DNA of 35,980 bases. Source: a virus. The stretch covers positions 1 through 35,980 of IMG/VR virus record IMGVR_UViG_3300028558_000011; one strand, given 5' to 3'. Below the pieces are notes generated by a model that saw only the letters and a program-made list of their open reading frames with translations, did no database searches and was not told the DNA's origin. Within the stretch, counting starts at the first letter, position 1, and every line of letters begins with the position of its first letter. The translations under genes were made by a program, and so were the position numbers. Positions 1 through 5,967 of this stretch are shown piece by piece.

Positions 1-127
1 ATGCACTCATAAAATTCTTTCTCTTTCGACAACATTTTCTTTATGTATTTATCATCTCTATAAACATTCACTATCACTCCATTGTCTCCATCGAAAGAAA
101 AATAAATAGCATTCTCCACTTGTGCTA
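1..127. repeat. Left copy of 127-bp terminal overlap
   Basis: These 127 bases are identical to 35854-35980. The match runs exactly to both window ends. This is what a de Bruijn assembler with k=127 leaves when it walks round a circular or circularly permuted molecule. The unit genome is therefore 35,853 bp. A true 127-bp terminal repeat is the less likely alternative. Confidence 0.95.
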
Positions 128-539
128 CCTCCATTTGGTGTTGTAGTTGAGGAATGTATTTTTCTGGCACTTCTCCATTCATAGCTTTTTCATGATCCAC
201 TTTCCCAGCACATTTCACTTCAGCAATTTTATTTCCTTCTACATTCATTCCATCGAGGGATGCCATCATCCATTCATATGTACGGTGGAATATTACCTTT
301 GGAGAAAATAATTCTCCTGTAAGGTGTTCAAGTTTTTCAATTGCCTTTGATTCAAGATTGTGTCCCCGTCTCATAGCAGAATTTTCCTTCCAGGACTTCA
401 TAGCAAGCTTTTCTTGCCACAATTGATAAGGTGTCCTCCATGGAGACACTCCCATAATTACAGGGGCATCTGAAGCCCCTATTTTAGTTCTACGCATTTC
501 TTTCCATTCCTCAGTGTTTTGCATTATCTGATTATGCAT
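1..539 (-). CDS. YqaJ/lambda-type exonuclease, N-terminal part (continues at 35853)
   Basis: This is the first 179 codons of a recombinase-type exonuclease. It resects one strand of linear dsDNA 5' to 3' to make ssDNA for an annealing protein. Reading leftward from the ATG at 539, the product opens with the YqaJ signature GASDAPVIMGVSPW at residues 21-34. It then shows the catalytic set of the family: Asp96 in SLDG, Glu107-Val-Lys109 (the ExK motif) and the QLQHQM helix at 131-136. The reading frame leaves the window at base 1 and continues in register in the copy at the other end (35853 down to 35538), giving 284 residues in all, a normal size for the family. The start overlaps the erf stop by 8 bp, so the two are translationally coupled. 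The gene is cut only by the arbitrary linearisation of the contig and is not broken. Confidence 0.93.
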   Translation of the reverse strand, partial: MHNQIMQNTEEWKEMRRTKIGASDAPVIMGVSPWRTPYQLWQEKLAMKSWKENSAMRRGHNLESKAIEKLEHLTGELFSPKVIFHRTYEWMMASLDGMNVEGNKIAEVKCAGKVDHEKAMNGEVPEKYIPQLQHQMEVAQVENAIYFSFDGDNGVIVNVYRDDKYIKKMLSKEKEFYEC

Positions 540-1158
540 ATGCCGCCTCCTTACTACTCTCTTTTGACTTTTTTTCGATAGCTGATTTTATTCTTAAATA
601 CATCTGAGATGGCAGTTGATCTAATGCTTCAACATTAGGTAATTCTTTCTTCAAAAACGACCAGAATTGCGTCTGATAAATCGGATCACAACTGTACAAC
701 ATATCTTGCAACTCAGTTGACTGAGCCTTAGATATTTTAGTAACTAATGGTTCCTTTTTAGCAACATTCATAGAGGCCGCATTTCCGTCATCATCTTCAT
801 CTGTAGTCACTCCAACAAGAGCTGCCAAACTGTATCTTCTCATGTAGGTGATCGCTGATCCTATTCCTTGTGCGTCTTGCTTATTGGGAATGATTGGAAG
901 AATTGATTTAATCCATTGCCCACTAGAATGGGCCAATGTTGTCACTAAAAATATCTTATCCTCCTTGTAATCCATCGTTTGGATAACAGTAAGACCATTC
1001 TTTGTGAGAGGGGTCCTACATGCATCCCATACATTGGAAAGATCTGCGTATTTGCTTTTGAAGAAAGGGTTCACGCTATCTTTAATCGCAGGAGTAATTT
1101 CTGACTGTGCTTTTGATAGAGCGAAAGCCAATTCATTTATTTGTTCAGATTGGTACAT
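532..1158 (-). CDS. erf: Erf-family single-strand DNA annealing protein
   Basis: A 208-residue ERF superfamily recombinase, which anneals complementary ssDNA and promotes circularisation and recombination of phage DNA. The family core is plain: FKSKYADLSNVWDACRTPL (residues 33-51), the GQWI strand near 80, and the glycine-rich segment QGIGSAITYMRRYSLAALVGV followed by the acidic TDEDDDGN (about 97-125). The C-terminal third is charged and variable, as usual. It follows the 100-residue protein with a single-base gap and overlaps the exonuclease start, so annealing protein and nuclease are made together, as in the Red/Erf recombination modules of temperate phages. Its presence fits a genome that circularises or forms concatemers by recombination. 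Confidence 0.95.
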   Translation of the reverse strand: MYQSEQINELAFALSKAQSEITPAIKDSVNPFFKSKYADLSNVWDACRTPLTKNGLTVIQTMDYKEDKIFLVTTLAHSSGQWIKSILPIIPNKQDAQGIGSAITYMRRYSLAALVGVTTDEDDDGNAASMNVAKKEPLVTKISKAQSTELQDMLYSCDPIYQTQFWSFLKKELPNVEALDQLPSQMYLRIKSAIEKKSKESSKEAAYA

Positions 1159-1159
1159 A

Positions 1160-1462
1160 TTATGCTCCCACTTTTGCTAAAGATTTAATATATTTATTAT
1201 TTGCAACTTTCCACAGATGTAATAGATCGGAAACATCATTGGATGCATTCTTCTTTACAACTTTCAGATCGCCTGCTGGGAGATTAACACCAAATTTTGC
1301 TCCCAATTCTTCCAGGCAATTTTCAAGGTCTTCAATTGCACCATTGTGGTAGACAATGTCCAATATCTCCTTAAACCAATACTTTCCTTCATCTAATTTT
1401 TCTTGTTTTTCATCGCAGTAGCAGCAATCTTGTTCGTAGCTTATATCATCATATGTAAACAT
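1160..1462 (-). CDS. Hypothetical protein with N-terminal cysteine cluster
   Basis: A 100-residue acidic protein I do not recognise. Three cysteines sit close together near the N-terminus (the EQDCCYCDEK stretch, residues 11-20). A helical, leucine-rich middle and a lysine-rich end follow. An AAGGA Shine-Dalgarno site lies upstream of the ATG at 1462. It sits in the leftward recombination operon directly before erf, with one base between them. A role in recombination or early host takeover would fit the position, but nothing in the sequence proves it. Confidence 0.75.
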   Translation of the reverse strand: MFTYDDISYEQDCCYCDEKQEKLDEGKYWFKEILDIVYHNGAIEDLENCLEELGAKFGVNLPAGDLKVVKKNASNDVSDLLHLWKVANNKYIKSLAKVGA

Positions 1463-1497
1463 TTTTGGATCCTTTTTTTTATTTATTTTAATTTTAA

Positions 1498-1701
1498 TTA
1501 TACAGTGTATATGAAAAAATTTCCTTCAATATGTGGGTTGCCATACAATCTTTGAAGGGCATCTTTGTCTTTCTCAAGCATCTCTTCTGTATCAAACACT
1601 AAGTACTCTCTTCCCATGTAGATAAAGACTAGGTAGTCAAAAGTTCTTATTCTGAACAGATCTGCTGACAACCACTTAGCTAACACTTCGAGCTTATCCA
1701 T
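1498..1701 (-). CDS. Hypothetical protein, first gene of the leftward early operon
   Basis: A 67-residue protein with no family I recognise. It is rich in aromatic and hydrophobic residues (FDYLVFIYMGREYLVFDTEE in the middle) but has no clear membrane segment. The ATG at 1701 follows a good AAGGGG ribosome site. It is the first reading frame downstream of the leftward promoter and operator at 1731-1758, so it should be the earliest product of the recombination operon and would answer to the divergent regulator. Function unknown. Confidence 0.7.
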   Translation of the reverse strand: MDKLEVLAKWLSADLFRIRTFDYLVFIYMGREYLVFDTEEMLEKDKDALQRLYGNPHIEGNFFIYTV

Positions 1702-1730
1702 TTTTACCCCTTGGTTTGGATTATGATGAA

Positions 1731-1758
1731 AATATAACAGAGTGGTGAATTTTCACAA
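1731..1758 (-). promoter_or_regulatory. Leftward early promoter
   Basis: On the minus strand, TTGTGA (1758-1753) and TATATT (1736-1731) are separated by 16 bp, close to a sigma70 promoter, 30 bp before the 67-residue gene. The palindromic operator overlaps the -35 box. Confidence 0.55.
1745..1756. promoter_or_regulatory. Palindromic operator GTGAA-TT-TTCAC
   Basis: A perfect 5+5 inverted repeat lies between the divergent promoters. A second, half-matching copy (GTGAA at 1768-1772 followed by a degenerate right arm) runs into the -35 box of the rightward promoter. This is the typical layout for a small HTH repressor that controls both its own gene and the opposite operon. The obvious candidate is the protein at 1827-2084. 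Confidence 0.55.
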
Positions 1759-1773
1759 AGAAAAAAAGTGAAA

Positions 1774-1802
1774 TTGCAACAAAAGATTGAGTTAGGTACA
1801 AT
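1774..1802 (+). promoter_or_regulatory. Sigma70-type promoter of the regulator gene
   Basis: TTGCAA (1774-1779), a 17-bp spacer and TACAAT (1797-1802) make a near-consensus promoter, with a short leader and an AAAGGAGA ribosome site before the ATG at 1827. The GTGAA half site touches the -35 box, which predicts autoregulation. Confidence 0.65.
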
Positions 1803-1826
1803 GCGGCGCAAAAAAGGAGAAACGAT

Positions 1827-2084
1827 ATGGACCTAAGAGAATATCTCTATCAGAAAAGAATGAAGATCAAAGATTTTTCACAGATTTTGGAATACGACAG
1901 ATCACAAGTAACACAGGTGATAGGGGGCAAAAGAAAGCCTGGAAGGAAAATGATTATGAGAATAGAAAGAGCCACTGAAGGATTAGTAACTAAAGAAGAC
2001 TTATTAAAAAATTATAAAGATAAAAATAGTTCTGAAGAAAACGATTCCTTCAATTTTATTGCCGATAAATCAATAAATGATTAG
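1827..2084 (+). CDS. Small XRE/Cro-like HTH regulator
   Basis: An 85-residue DNA-binding protein. Residues 1-60 read as a lambda-repressor-type helix-turn-helix: LREYLYQKRMKIKDFSQIL as helices 1-2, then DRSQVTQVIGGKRKPGRK with the recognition helix, then MIMRIERATEGLVTKEDLL. The last 25 residues are polar and probably disordered. There is no peptidase or oligomerisation domain, so it is Cro-sized rather than CI-sized. It is transcribed away from the recombination operon, across a shared operator region, and precedes the replication gene. It probably sets the balance between the leftward and rightward early transcripts. Whether it maintains lysogeny cannot be read from the sequence. Confidence 0.8.
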   Translation: MDLREYLYQKRMKIKDFSQILEYDRSQVTQVIGGKRKPGRKMIMRIERATEGLVTKEDLLKNYKDKNSSEENDSFNFIADKSIND

Positions 2085-2094
2085 GTTATTCAAT

Positions 2095-2127
2095 AAAAAA
2101 GGCGGGAAGGATCCATCCAACCCGCCT
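2095..2127 (-). terminator. Rho-independent terminator reading leftward
   Basis: AGGCGGG (2100-2106) pairs with CCCGCCT (2121-2127), with a further GGA/TCC pairing possible inside. On the minus strand the stem is followed by a run of T (the A-run 2095-2099 on the plus strand). It lies just after the regulator stop codon but has the polarity to stop leftward, antisense transcription. On the plus strand it has no T-run. Confidence 0.55.
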
Positions 2128-2137
2128 AAAACAAAAC

Positions 2138-2180
2138 TAGTGACCAAAGCTACCCAGCAAAATCACTACAAATCACTATA
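2138..2180. repeat. Cluster of TCACTA elements upstream of the initiator gene
   Basis: TAGTGA (2138-2143, inverted), TCACTA (2163-2168) and TCACTATA (2173-2180). The last two start 10 bp apart, one helical turn. The same TCACTA-N4-TCACTATA arrangement recurs at 28921-28938 in front of another HTH gene, so this is a candidate operator. Confidence 0.45.
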
Positions 2181-2200
2181 CCAACAAGAAGCAGGACACA

Positions 2201-2395
2201 GTGAATATGACAGAGAATATAGTATACATCTCCTTTTCTCACAACAATCTTCTTCTTAGAATTAACGAAAAAACATTTTCTACCGAAAATCTAAAAACCA
2301 ATTTTTTAGGAATTGGCAACTTTCAATTTCATTATCTAGTCGATTTCTCAAAAATATTAAAAAAAATTAAAAACAACAAGGATACCAATGAATAA
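2201..2395 (+). CDS. Doubtful small reading frame before the initiator gene
   Basis: An open frame of 64 codons from a GTG (or 62 from the ATG at 2207), ending inside the start of the initiator gene with an 8-bp overlap. The product is lysine/asparagine-rich with no recognisable motif. A weak AGGA lies upstream of the GTG. It fills the otherwise empty stretch between the TCACTA cluster and the initiator gene. It could be a translationally coupled leader gene or merely an open stretch in the leader. Confidence 0.3.
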   Translation: MNMTENIVYISFSHNNLLLRINEKTFSTENLKTNFLGIGNFQFHYLVDFSKILKKIKNNKDTNE

Positions 2396-3377
2396 TAATC
2401 ACATGCGAGTTCCGGGACTATTTATTCCAGCTGAAATCCTCGAAATGGAAGATCTTTCATTTTTTGAAATGCTTCTTCTTTCCTGGATAGATGCTCTCTA
2501 TTGCCCACAACATGGAGGATGTTATGCCTCTAATGAATATTTGGGAAAAAAAGTTCGAAGCTCTAAAGAAAATAGTATAGCAAAAGCTTTAACTAGACTT
2601 AGGAAAAAAGGATTGATTGAAGACATTTCTTTTAATGGAAAAACAAGAGTAATACGAGCGCTCATACATAAATATATCGATAAGAAACAATCTAAATCAG
2701 GGTTGGATAAAAGTAAGAAAAGGGTTGGACAAACGTCCATCAAGGGTTGGACAGATGTCCATCAAGGGTTGGACAGACGTCCATCGAGTCCTTATATAGA
2801 TAATAAAGAAGATAGAAAAGGGAGGAGGAAGGCGGCACAGCCGCTCAGCCCCTCCCCTTCTTTTTCAGAAAAAAATAAACCAGAAATGGTGAAGTTTGGT
2901 GAGTTTGTAGAACTCAAGAAAGGGGATTATGAAATCCTATGCGATGAGATCGGTAAGGATCTCGTGGATTACTACATCCAATCCATCAACAACTACATAC
3001 CCAATGCGCCTAAGCAATACAAAAGCTATGCATCTGTAATTCGTCAATGGTATTTGAAGGATAAAGCAAAGGGATCTCTTCCTAAGAAAGAAAAAATAAA
3101 AGGGATGACCCGAAGATCATCCCCTAAAGAAACGAGAGAAGAGATTGAAAAGCTAAAGAAATTAGCTGATCGTCTAGAAGGTATCCTGAGACGTAGATTC
3201 ACTGCAAACATTATTTTTGAATCCGGACCTACAAAAGTAATGTTAGTCAATAAATCAAAAGATTTTTATAAGGAGTACGAATATGAAGACTATGACTTGC
3301 AAACCTTCAAGGAAGAAATTAGAAGAGGTATTGATATTTGCTTTCCAGGTTCTAGTAAAGAAATTCCTTGGAGTTAA
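2388..3377 (+). CDS. Replication initiator / replisome organiser with winged-helix N-terminus
   Basis: A 329-residue protein. Residues about 10-90 are a winged-helix domain typical of phage initiator proteins: LSFFEMLLLSWIDAL, then GCYASNEYLGKKV, then the recognition and wing part NSIAKALTRLRKKGLIEDI. A polar linker (about 95-165) is encoded by the 22-bp iterons. Residues about 165-230 match the second domain common in phage replisome organisers: FGEFVELKKGDYEIL, then VDYYIQSINNYI, then the YKSYASVIRQWY block. The C-terminus (235-329) is charged. By analogy with lambda O, the N-terminal domain probably binds the iterons inside its own gene and the rest recruits the host helicase or loader. 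No polymerase, primase or helicase is encoded in the window, so host machinery must be used. Confidence 0.82.
   Translation: MNNNHMRVPGLFIPAEILEMEDLSFFEMLLLSWIDALYCPQHGGCYASNEYLGKKVRSSKENSIAKALTRLRKKGLIEDISFNGKTRVIRALIHKYIDKKQSKSGLDKSKKRVGQTSIKGWTDVHQGLDRRPSSPYIDNKEDRKGRRKAAQPLSPSPSFSEKNKPEMVKFGEFVELKKGDYEILCDEIGKDLVDYYIQSINNYIPNAPKQYKSYASVIRQWYLKDKAKGSLPKKEKIKGMTRRSSPKETREEIEKLKKLADRLEGILRRRFTANIIFESGPTKVMLVNKSKDFYKEYEYEDYDLQTFKEEIRRGIDICFPGSSKEIPWS
2699..2786. repeat. Four 22-bp iterons inside the initiator gene (probable origin)
   Basis: Three near-identical 22-bp tandem units begin at 2721, 2743 and 2765. Each starts AGGGTTGGAC and contains the small dyad TGGAC-N4-GTCCA. A degenerate fourth unit keeps only AGGGTTGGA at 2699, exactly in register. 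Because 22 is not a multiple of 3, the copies are read in three different frames and encode unrelated peptides, so selection acts on DNA rather than protein. An AT-rich stretch (2790-2818) that could unwind follows directly. Confidence 0.8.
2820..2856 (+). other. GC-rich hairpin next to the iterons
   Basis: GGGAGG (2820-2825) can pair with CCTCCC (2851-2856), enclosing a tight inner hairpin GCGGC-aca-GCCGC (2832-2844). It lies in the initiator coding sequence, just after the AT-rich stretch. It could be part of the origin (for example a single-strand initiation or pausing structure), though chance pairing in a G/C-rich patch is possible. Confidence 0.35.
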
Positions 3378-3384
3378 GGAAAAA

Positions 3385-3801
3385 ATGCTGAAAAGAATCA
3401 AAGCCCCATCTACGAGCCGAGTATTCGTTAACAAATGCTCCTGGGAATGCATAGGAGGCCGTACAATCTACTTTCGGAGTAAATTTGAGGTTAGGGTAGC
3501 CTGGTACCTAGAAAGTTTAATACAGGCCCGGAAAATAGGTAATTGGGATCATGAGCCAAAGACCTTCTGGTTCGAGGAAATAAAAAGGGGGGTAAGATCT
3601 TATCTTCCGGATTTCAAAATTACTCGTCTGGATGGCACTCATTGCTGGATTGAAGTGAAGGGGTACATGGATGCAAAAAGTAAAACAAAGCTGAAGCGAT
3701 TTAAAAAATATTATCCTAATGAGGAACTTTTCCTATTTGGATTAGAAAAGTTCTCAAATCAATTTTCTTTTTTAGAAATAGAGAAAAAAATTACAGGATG
3801 A
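3385..3801 (+). CDS. PD-(D/E)XK-like phage endonuclease
   Basis: I start this at the ATG at 3385, which follows TAAGGA and begins just after the initiator stop, giving 138 residues. A longer in-frame start exists at 3283 but lies inside the initiator gene. The nuclease pattern is clear: FRSKFEVRVAWYLESL near residues 28-43 (conserved Glu), YLPDFKI near 75 (the Pro-Asp), and WIEVKGYMDAKSKTK near 89-103 (ExK). This arrangement resembles DUF1064/T7 endonuclease I-like proteins that phages use as junction-resolving or debranching nucleases. The position after the initiator gene and the recombination functions nearby fit that role. The exact family is uncertain. Confidence 0.7.
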   Translation: MLKRIKAPSTSRVFVNKCSWECIGGRTIYFRSKFEVRVAWYLESLIQARKIGNWDHEPKTFWFEEIKRGVRSYLPDFKITRLDGTHCWIEVKGYMDAKSKTKLKRFKKYYPNEELFLFGLEKFSNQFSFLEIEKKITG

Positions 3802-3831
3802 GGTTATGAAAAATAAATATAATTTGATATA

Positions 3832-3969
3832 ATGGTGGATATGTATAACATAAAGAAAAAACTAAATTTGCAACATCTAGAAAACTTAGGCTTAGAGGTT
3901 TTTGTGACAATTTTTTCATTTGCAGGATTTGTTGGTTGTATGTTTTGGGCCTTATGGGGAGGCAGGTAA
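3832..3969 (+). CDS. Small single-pass membrane protein
   Basis: A 45-residue frame. The N-terminal half is basic and polar. The C-terminal half (VFVTIFSFAGFVGCMFWALW, residues 23-42) is one membrane helix ending in GGR. A second in-frame ATG at 3841 would give 42 residues. No strong ribosome site precedes either. It ends directly before the ATG of the next gene. Function unknown; it is one of several tiny membrane proteins in a genome without a recognisable holin. Confidence 0.5.
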   Translation: MVDMYNIKKKLNLQHLENLGLEVFVTIFSFAGFVGCMFWALWGGR

Positions 3970-4149
3970 ATGGAAAAAAGAATTTCTATTTTTAGTGATG
4001 GTGAGATTGATGAACTTGAGTGCAGAGTAAATGAATATTTGGAATCTCACGAAGGATTTCTTCATGATGTTGTATTTCAGGCTGTGGTGACTGAGAGATA
4101 TGAAGAATATTTTGCAATATTAGTACACACTCCAAAGAGGGAAAAATGA
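3970..4149 (+). CDS. Small acidic hypothetical protein
   Basis: A 59-residue acidic protein (ISIFSDGEIDELECRVNEYL at the front) of unknown family. Its ATG follows directly on the preceding stop, and its TGA overlaps the next ATG as ATGA, so it is part of a tightly coupled string of small early or middle genes. Confidence 0.6.
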   Translation: MEKRISIFSDGEIDELECRVNEYLESHEGFLHDVVFQAVVTERYEEYFAILVHTPKREK

Positions 4150-4319
4150 AAATCAAAGACAAAAAAGTAAAAAAAATGATGCATGAGTTCAAGGAAGGAA
4201 AGTTACATTCCGGATCAAGAGAAGGTCCTGAGGTTACAGATAAAAAGCAGGCGGTTGCTATTGCATTAAGCGAAGCAAGAAAGTCCGGAGCTAAAATTCC
4301 AAAGAAAGGAAAGAAGTAA
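4146..4319 (+). CDS. DUF6496-like small basic protein
   Basis: A 57-residue protein. The central block MMHEFKEGKLHSGSREGPEV followed by KKQAVAIALSEARKSGAKIPKK is the pattern of the small DUF6496 family, seen in phages and bacteria, of unknown role. The high lysine content suggests nucleic-acid contact. It overlaps its upstream neighbour by 4 bp (ATGA) and its downstream neighbour starts one base after the stop. Confidence 0.75.
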   Translation: MKIKDKKVKKMMHEFKEGKLHSGSREGPEVTDKKQAVAIALSEARKSGAKIPKKGKK

Positions 4320-4320
4320 G

Positions 4321-4473
4321 ATGGATAAAAAGATGCGCAAAGTAACCAAAAAGATCAGGAAGGCTGAATCTACTCTAAAGAAAGCAGAAAAAGAGAATGA
4401 GAAGTTAGCCAACTATGATGAAAAAGTACGGGATCCTATGATCAAGAAGTACAAGAAAATGGAAAAGAAATAA
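4321..4473 (+). CDS. Lysine-rich coiled-coil peptide
   Basis: A 50-residue, very basic and helical protein (RKVTKKIRKAESTLKKAEKE and onward), likely one long coiled coil. It is packed between the DUF6496-like gene and the next gene with one-base gaps. Small lysine-rich proteins of this kind are common in podoviruses, but their role is not known. Confidence 0.6.
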   Translation: MDKKMRKVTKKIRKAESTLKKAEKENEKLANYDEKVRDPMIKKYKKMEKK

Positions 4474-4474
4474 T

Positions 4475-4660
4475 TTGAAAAAAAGATATCAATTGGTGAG
4501 GGATAACTTTTCTGTTCTTTTACAATATGTGGATATTTTGAGAGAGCATGGAATCAAAAGTGAAAGCGAATTAAATTTTTTCATCAATTTAATAGATGCT
4601 CTAGGACATCAATGTAAACAATATTTGAACTCAGACGAAGTAAGAAGGGAAATACCATAA
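4475..4660 (+). CDS. Small helical hypothetical protein
   Basis: A 61-residue frame starting at TTG, with no match I recognise. It looks alpha-helical (FSVLLQYVDILREHGIKSES, then FFINLIDALGHQCKQYL). Its TAA overlaps the next ATG by one base (TAATG), which supports the frame and suggests coupled translation. Confidence 0.55.
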   Translation: MKKRYQLVRDNFSVLLQYVDILREHGIKSESELNFFINLIDALGHQCKQYLNSDEVRREIP

Positions 4661-4932
4661 TGGTTGAAATAATTTATTATGAGAAAGTAGAAAAAAATAA
4701 GACAATTGCTCACGTAGATGTGAAAGTTCCTATACTTACACCTACCACGATAGTGATAAGAAATATAGCTCAATTAAAAACAGGCGATAGAAAGTGGCTA
4801 GCATTTCCTTCATTTAAAAGAGACGAGATTTTCCACAAGTATTTCCAATTTGAGAACGAAGAATACAATAAAGTCTTGATAAAAAAAATAGACGAAGAGC
4901 TAAAGAAATATTTGATGGGATTTGTAGATTGA
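4660..4932 (+). CDS. Hypothetical protein, possibly SpoVG-like
   Basis: A 90-residue protein with a beta-rich front (TIAHVDVKVPILTPTTIVIR), a central GDRKWLAFPSFKRDE and a C-terminal amphipathic helix (YNKVLIKKIDEELKKYL). The pattern of strand, 'W-x-x-F-P-S' and terminal helix is loosely like SpoVG-type nucleic-acid-binding proteins, but the match is weak and offered only as a lead. It lies in the string of small early genes, translationally coupled to its upstream neighbour. Confidence 0.6.
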   Translation: MVEIIYYEKVEKNKTIAHVDVKVPILTPTTIVIRNIAQLKTGDRKWLAFPSFKRDEIFHKYFQFENEEYNKVLIKKIDEELKKYLMGFVD

Positions 4933-4944
4933 AAGGAGAGGAAT

Positions 4945-5046
4945 ATGTTTAGAAATATCCCGTCCGACATGCTTTTTGGCATAATGATGTGCTCTATATT
5001 AATATTATTAGTGCTTATCCCTTTCCTAGGAAGAAACAAACCATAA
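4945..5046 (+). CDS. 33-residue membrane peptide
   Basis: A very short gene with an excellent ribosome site (AAAGGAGAGG, 5 bases before the ATG), which is the main reason to believe it. The peptide has a polar N-terminus, one hydrophobic helix (MLFGIMMCSILILLVLIPFL) and a basic tail GRNKP. It could be a small holin-like or regulatory membrane peptide. It closes the string of small rightward genes. Confidence 0.55.
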   Translation: MFRNIPSDMLFGIMMCSILILLVLIPFLGRNKP

Positions 5047-5107
5047 TGACATAAAATTATCAGACCATACTAGCATAGAGCCTATGAGTAAAAATATTCA
5101 TATACTT

Positions 5108-5119
5108 TTAAAGTTTAAA
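5108..5119 (+). promoter_or_regulatory. Recurring AT-rich element TTAAAGTTTAAA
   Basis: Matches the 12-base pattern TWAAARTNTAAA found in front of most late gene blocks. Here it ends 11 bases before the ATG at 5131, which has no clear ribosome site. Confidence 0.4.
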
Positions 5120-5130
5120 AAATAAATATT

Positions 5131-5358
5131 ATGGAATACGAGTCACATGCACTGTTAACAAACACATTGAGGTGTATGTTTATAGAATTTCTTACAGAAA
5201 TGAGAGAAAAGAATCTTACTCTTCTCTCAAGTAGAGATGAGATAAACGAATTTCTATACCACTGGATAGATGTGAGATCACCCTATCTAATAGAAATTCT
5301 AGAGGAAATATATTTGGAATCAATGGAAGATTTATACGGAGAATCATATGTCGATTGA
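5131..5358 (+). CDS. Small helical hypothetical protein
   Basis: A 75-residue, acidic, helical protein (LRCMFIEFLTEMREKNLTLL, then INEFLYHWIDVRSPYLIEIL) that I do not recognise. It is the first gene after the AT-rich element and begins the packaging block. Its stop overlaps the next start by 11 bp, so the two are probably coupled. Confidence 0.65.
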   Translation: MEYESHALLTNTLRCMFIEFLTEMREKNLTLLSSRDEINEFLYHWIDVRSPYLIEILEEIYLESMEDLYGESYVD

Positions 5359-5536
5359 ATTGAGAGTAATAGTAAGGGATGATGAGAGAAAGTTAACTAA
5401 AGATTTTAATATATATGAGAAGGTATCATTAGCAGAAGATGATCCTGTCATCTCTCGATGTATAAAAGAAGTAGTACAAGAGTTTCAAGGAACTCCAGAT
5501 GATATTAAAATAAAAGCTACAATGGTGGTTGCGTAG
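5348..5536 (+). CDS. Small hypothetical protein before small terminase
   Basis: A 62-residue protein starting at an ATG with GGAG a few bases before it, inside the end of the preceding gene. The stop overlaps the GTG start of the small terminase gene by one base (TAGTG). The mixed alpha/beta sequence has no family I recognise. Coupling on both sides supports it as real and co-regulated with terminase. Confidence 0.6.
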   Translation: MSIELRVIVRDDERKLTKDFNIYEKVSLAEDDPVISRCIKEVVQEFQGTPDDIKIKATMVVA

Positions 5537-5967
5537 TGGGCAGACCTACTAAATCAAAGATAATGGGCAGACCTCCAAAGCAAGTGGATTGGAAGCTATT
5601 TAAGAGCTTATGCGAACTCCATTGCTCTATGGAAGAGATTTGTCACGTATTAGACTTTAATGCAGATGTTTTAAGAGAAAAGATTAAAACAGAATATGGG
5701 TGTACATTCCAAGAACAGAGAGAAAAGTTTTCAGCGCATGGTAAACTTTCTTTGAGAAGAGACCAATTTAGAATGGCTAAAAGGAATGCAGCTATGTCTA
5801 TTTGGTTAGGTAAGCAATACTTACAACAAAAAGATGTGCAGCATGAGATACAGGTAAATGAAGATGTTCATAATAATTATTTGAATTTGATGCTTCAGCT
5901 TTCCTCATTACAATCTGATCGCAAGATGGAAGAAAGTAACATCAATAAAGAACCGAAATCTGAATGA
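5536..5967 (+). CDS. Terminase small subunit-like protein
   Basis: A 143-residue protein starting at GTG. It opens with two GRPTK/GRPPK AT-hook-like motifs. A helix-turn-helix region follows (CELHCSMEEICHVLDFNADVL, residues about 27-48), then the conserved block FSAHGKLSLRRDQFRMAKRN and IWLGKQYLQQKD (about 73-100). This combination is typical of small proteins just upstream of large terminase in podoviruses and siphoviruses, where the small subunit recognises the packaging site. The last 24 codons overlap a leftward gene (5895-6296) tail to tail, and the large subunit gene lies 720 bp downstream. Confidence 0.8.
   Translation: MGRPTKSKIMGRPPKQVDWKLFKSLCELHCSMEEICHVLDFNADVLREKIKTEYGCTFQEQREKFSAHGKLSLRRDQFRMAKRNAAMSIWLGKQYLQQKDVQHEIQVNEDVHNNYLNLMLQLSSLQSDRKMEESNINKEPKSE

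Noticed and set aside
1-539. A truncated exonuclease pseudogene at the left end
   Set aside because: The frame continues intact in the other end copy, so the break is the contig cut point.
2077-2259. 60-codon frame overlapping the end of the regulator gene by ATGA
   Set aside because: It runs straight through the leftward terminator stem and the TCACTA cluster and has no ribosome site or motif. A non-coding control region explains the stretch better.
2699-2786. CRISPR-like array
   Set aside because: The 22-bp units are head-to-tail with no spacers and lie in a coding gene, so they are iterons rather than a CRISPR array.
3283-3384. Longer N-terminus for the nuclease gene
   Set aside because: The upstream 34 codons lie inside the initiator gene in another frame. 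The ATG at 3385 has a ribosome site and begins just after the initiator stop.
4770-5039. 89-codon leftward frame
   Set aside because: It covers two rightward genes, one with a very strong ribosome site, and has no start signal.
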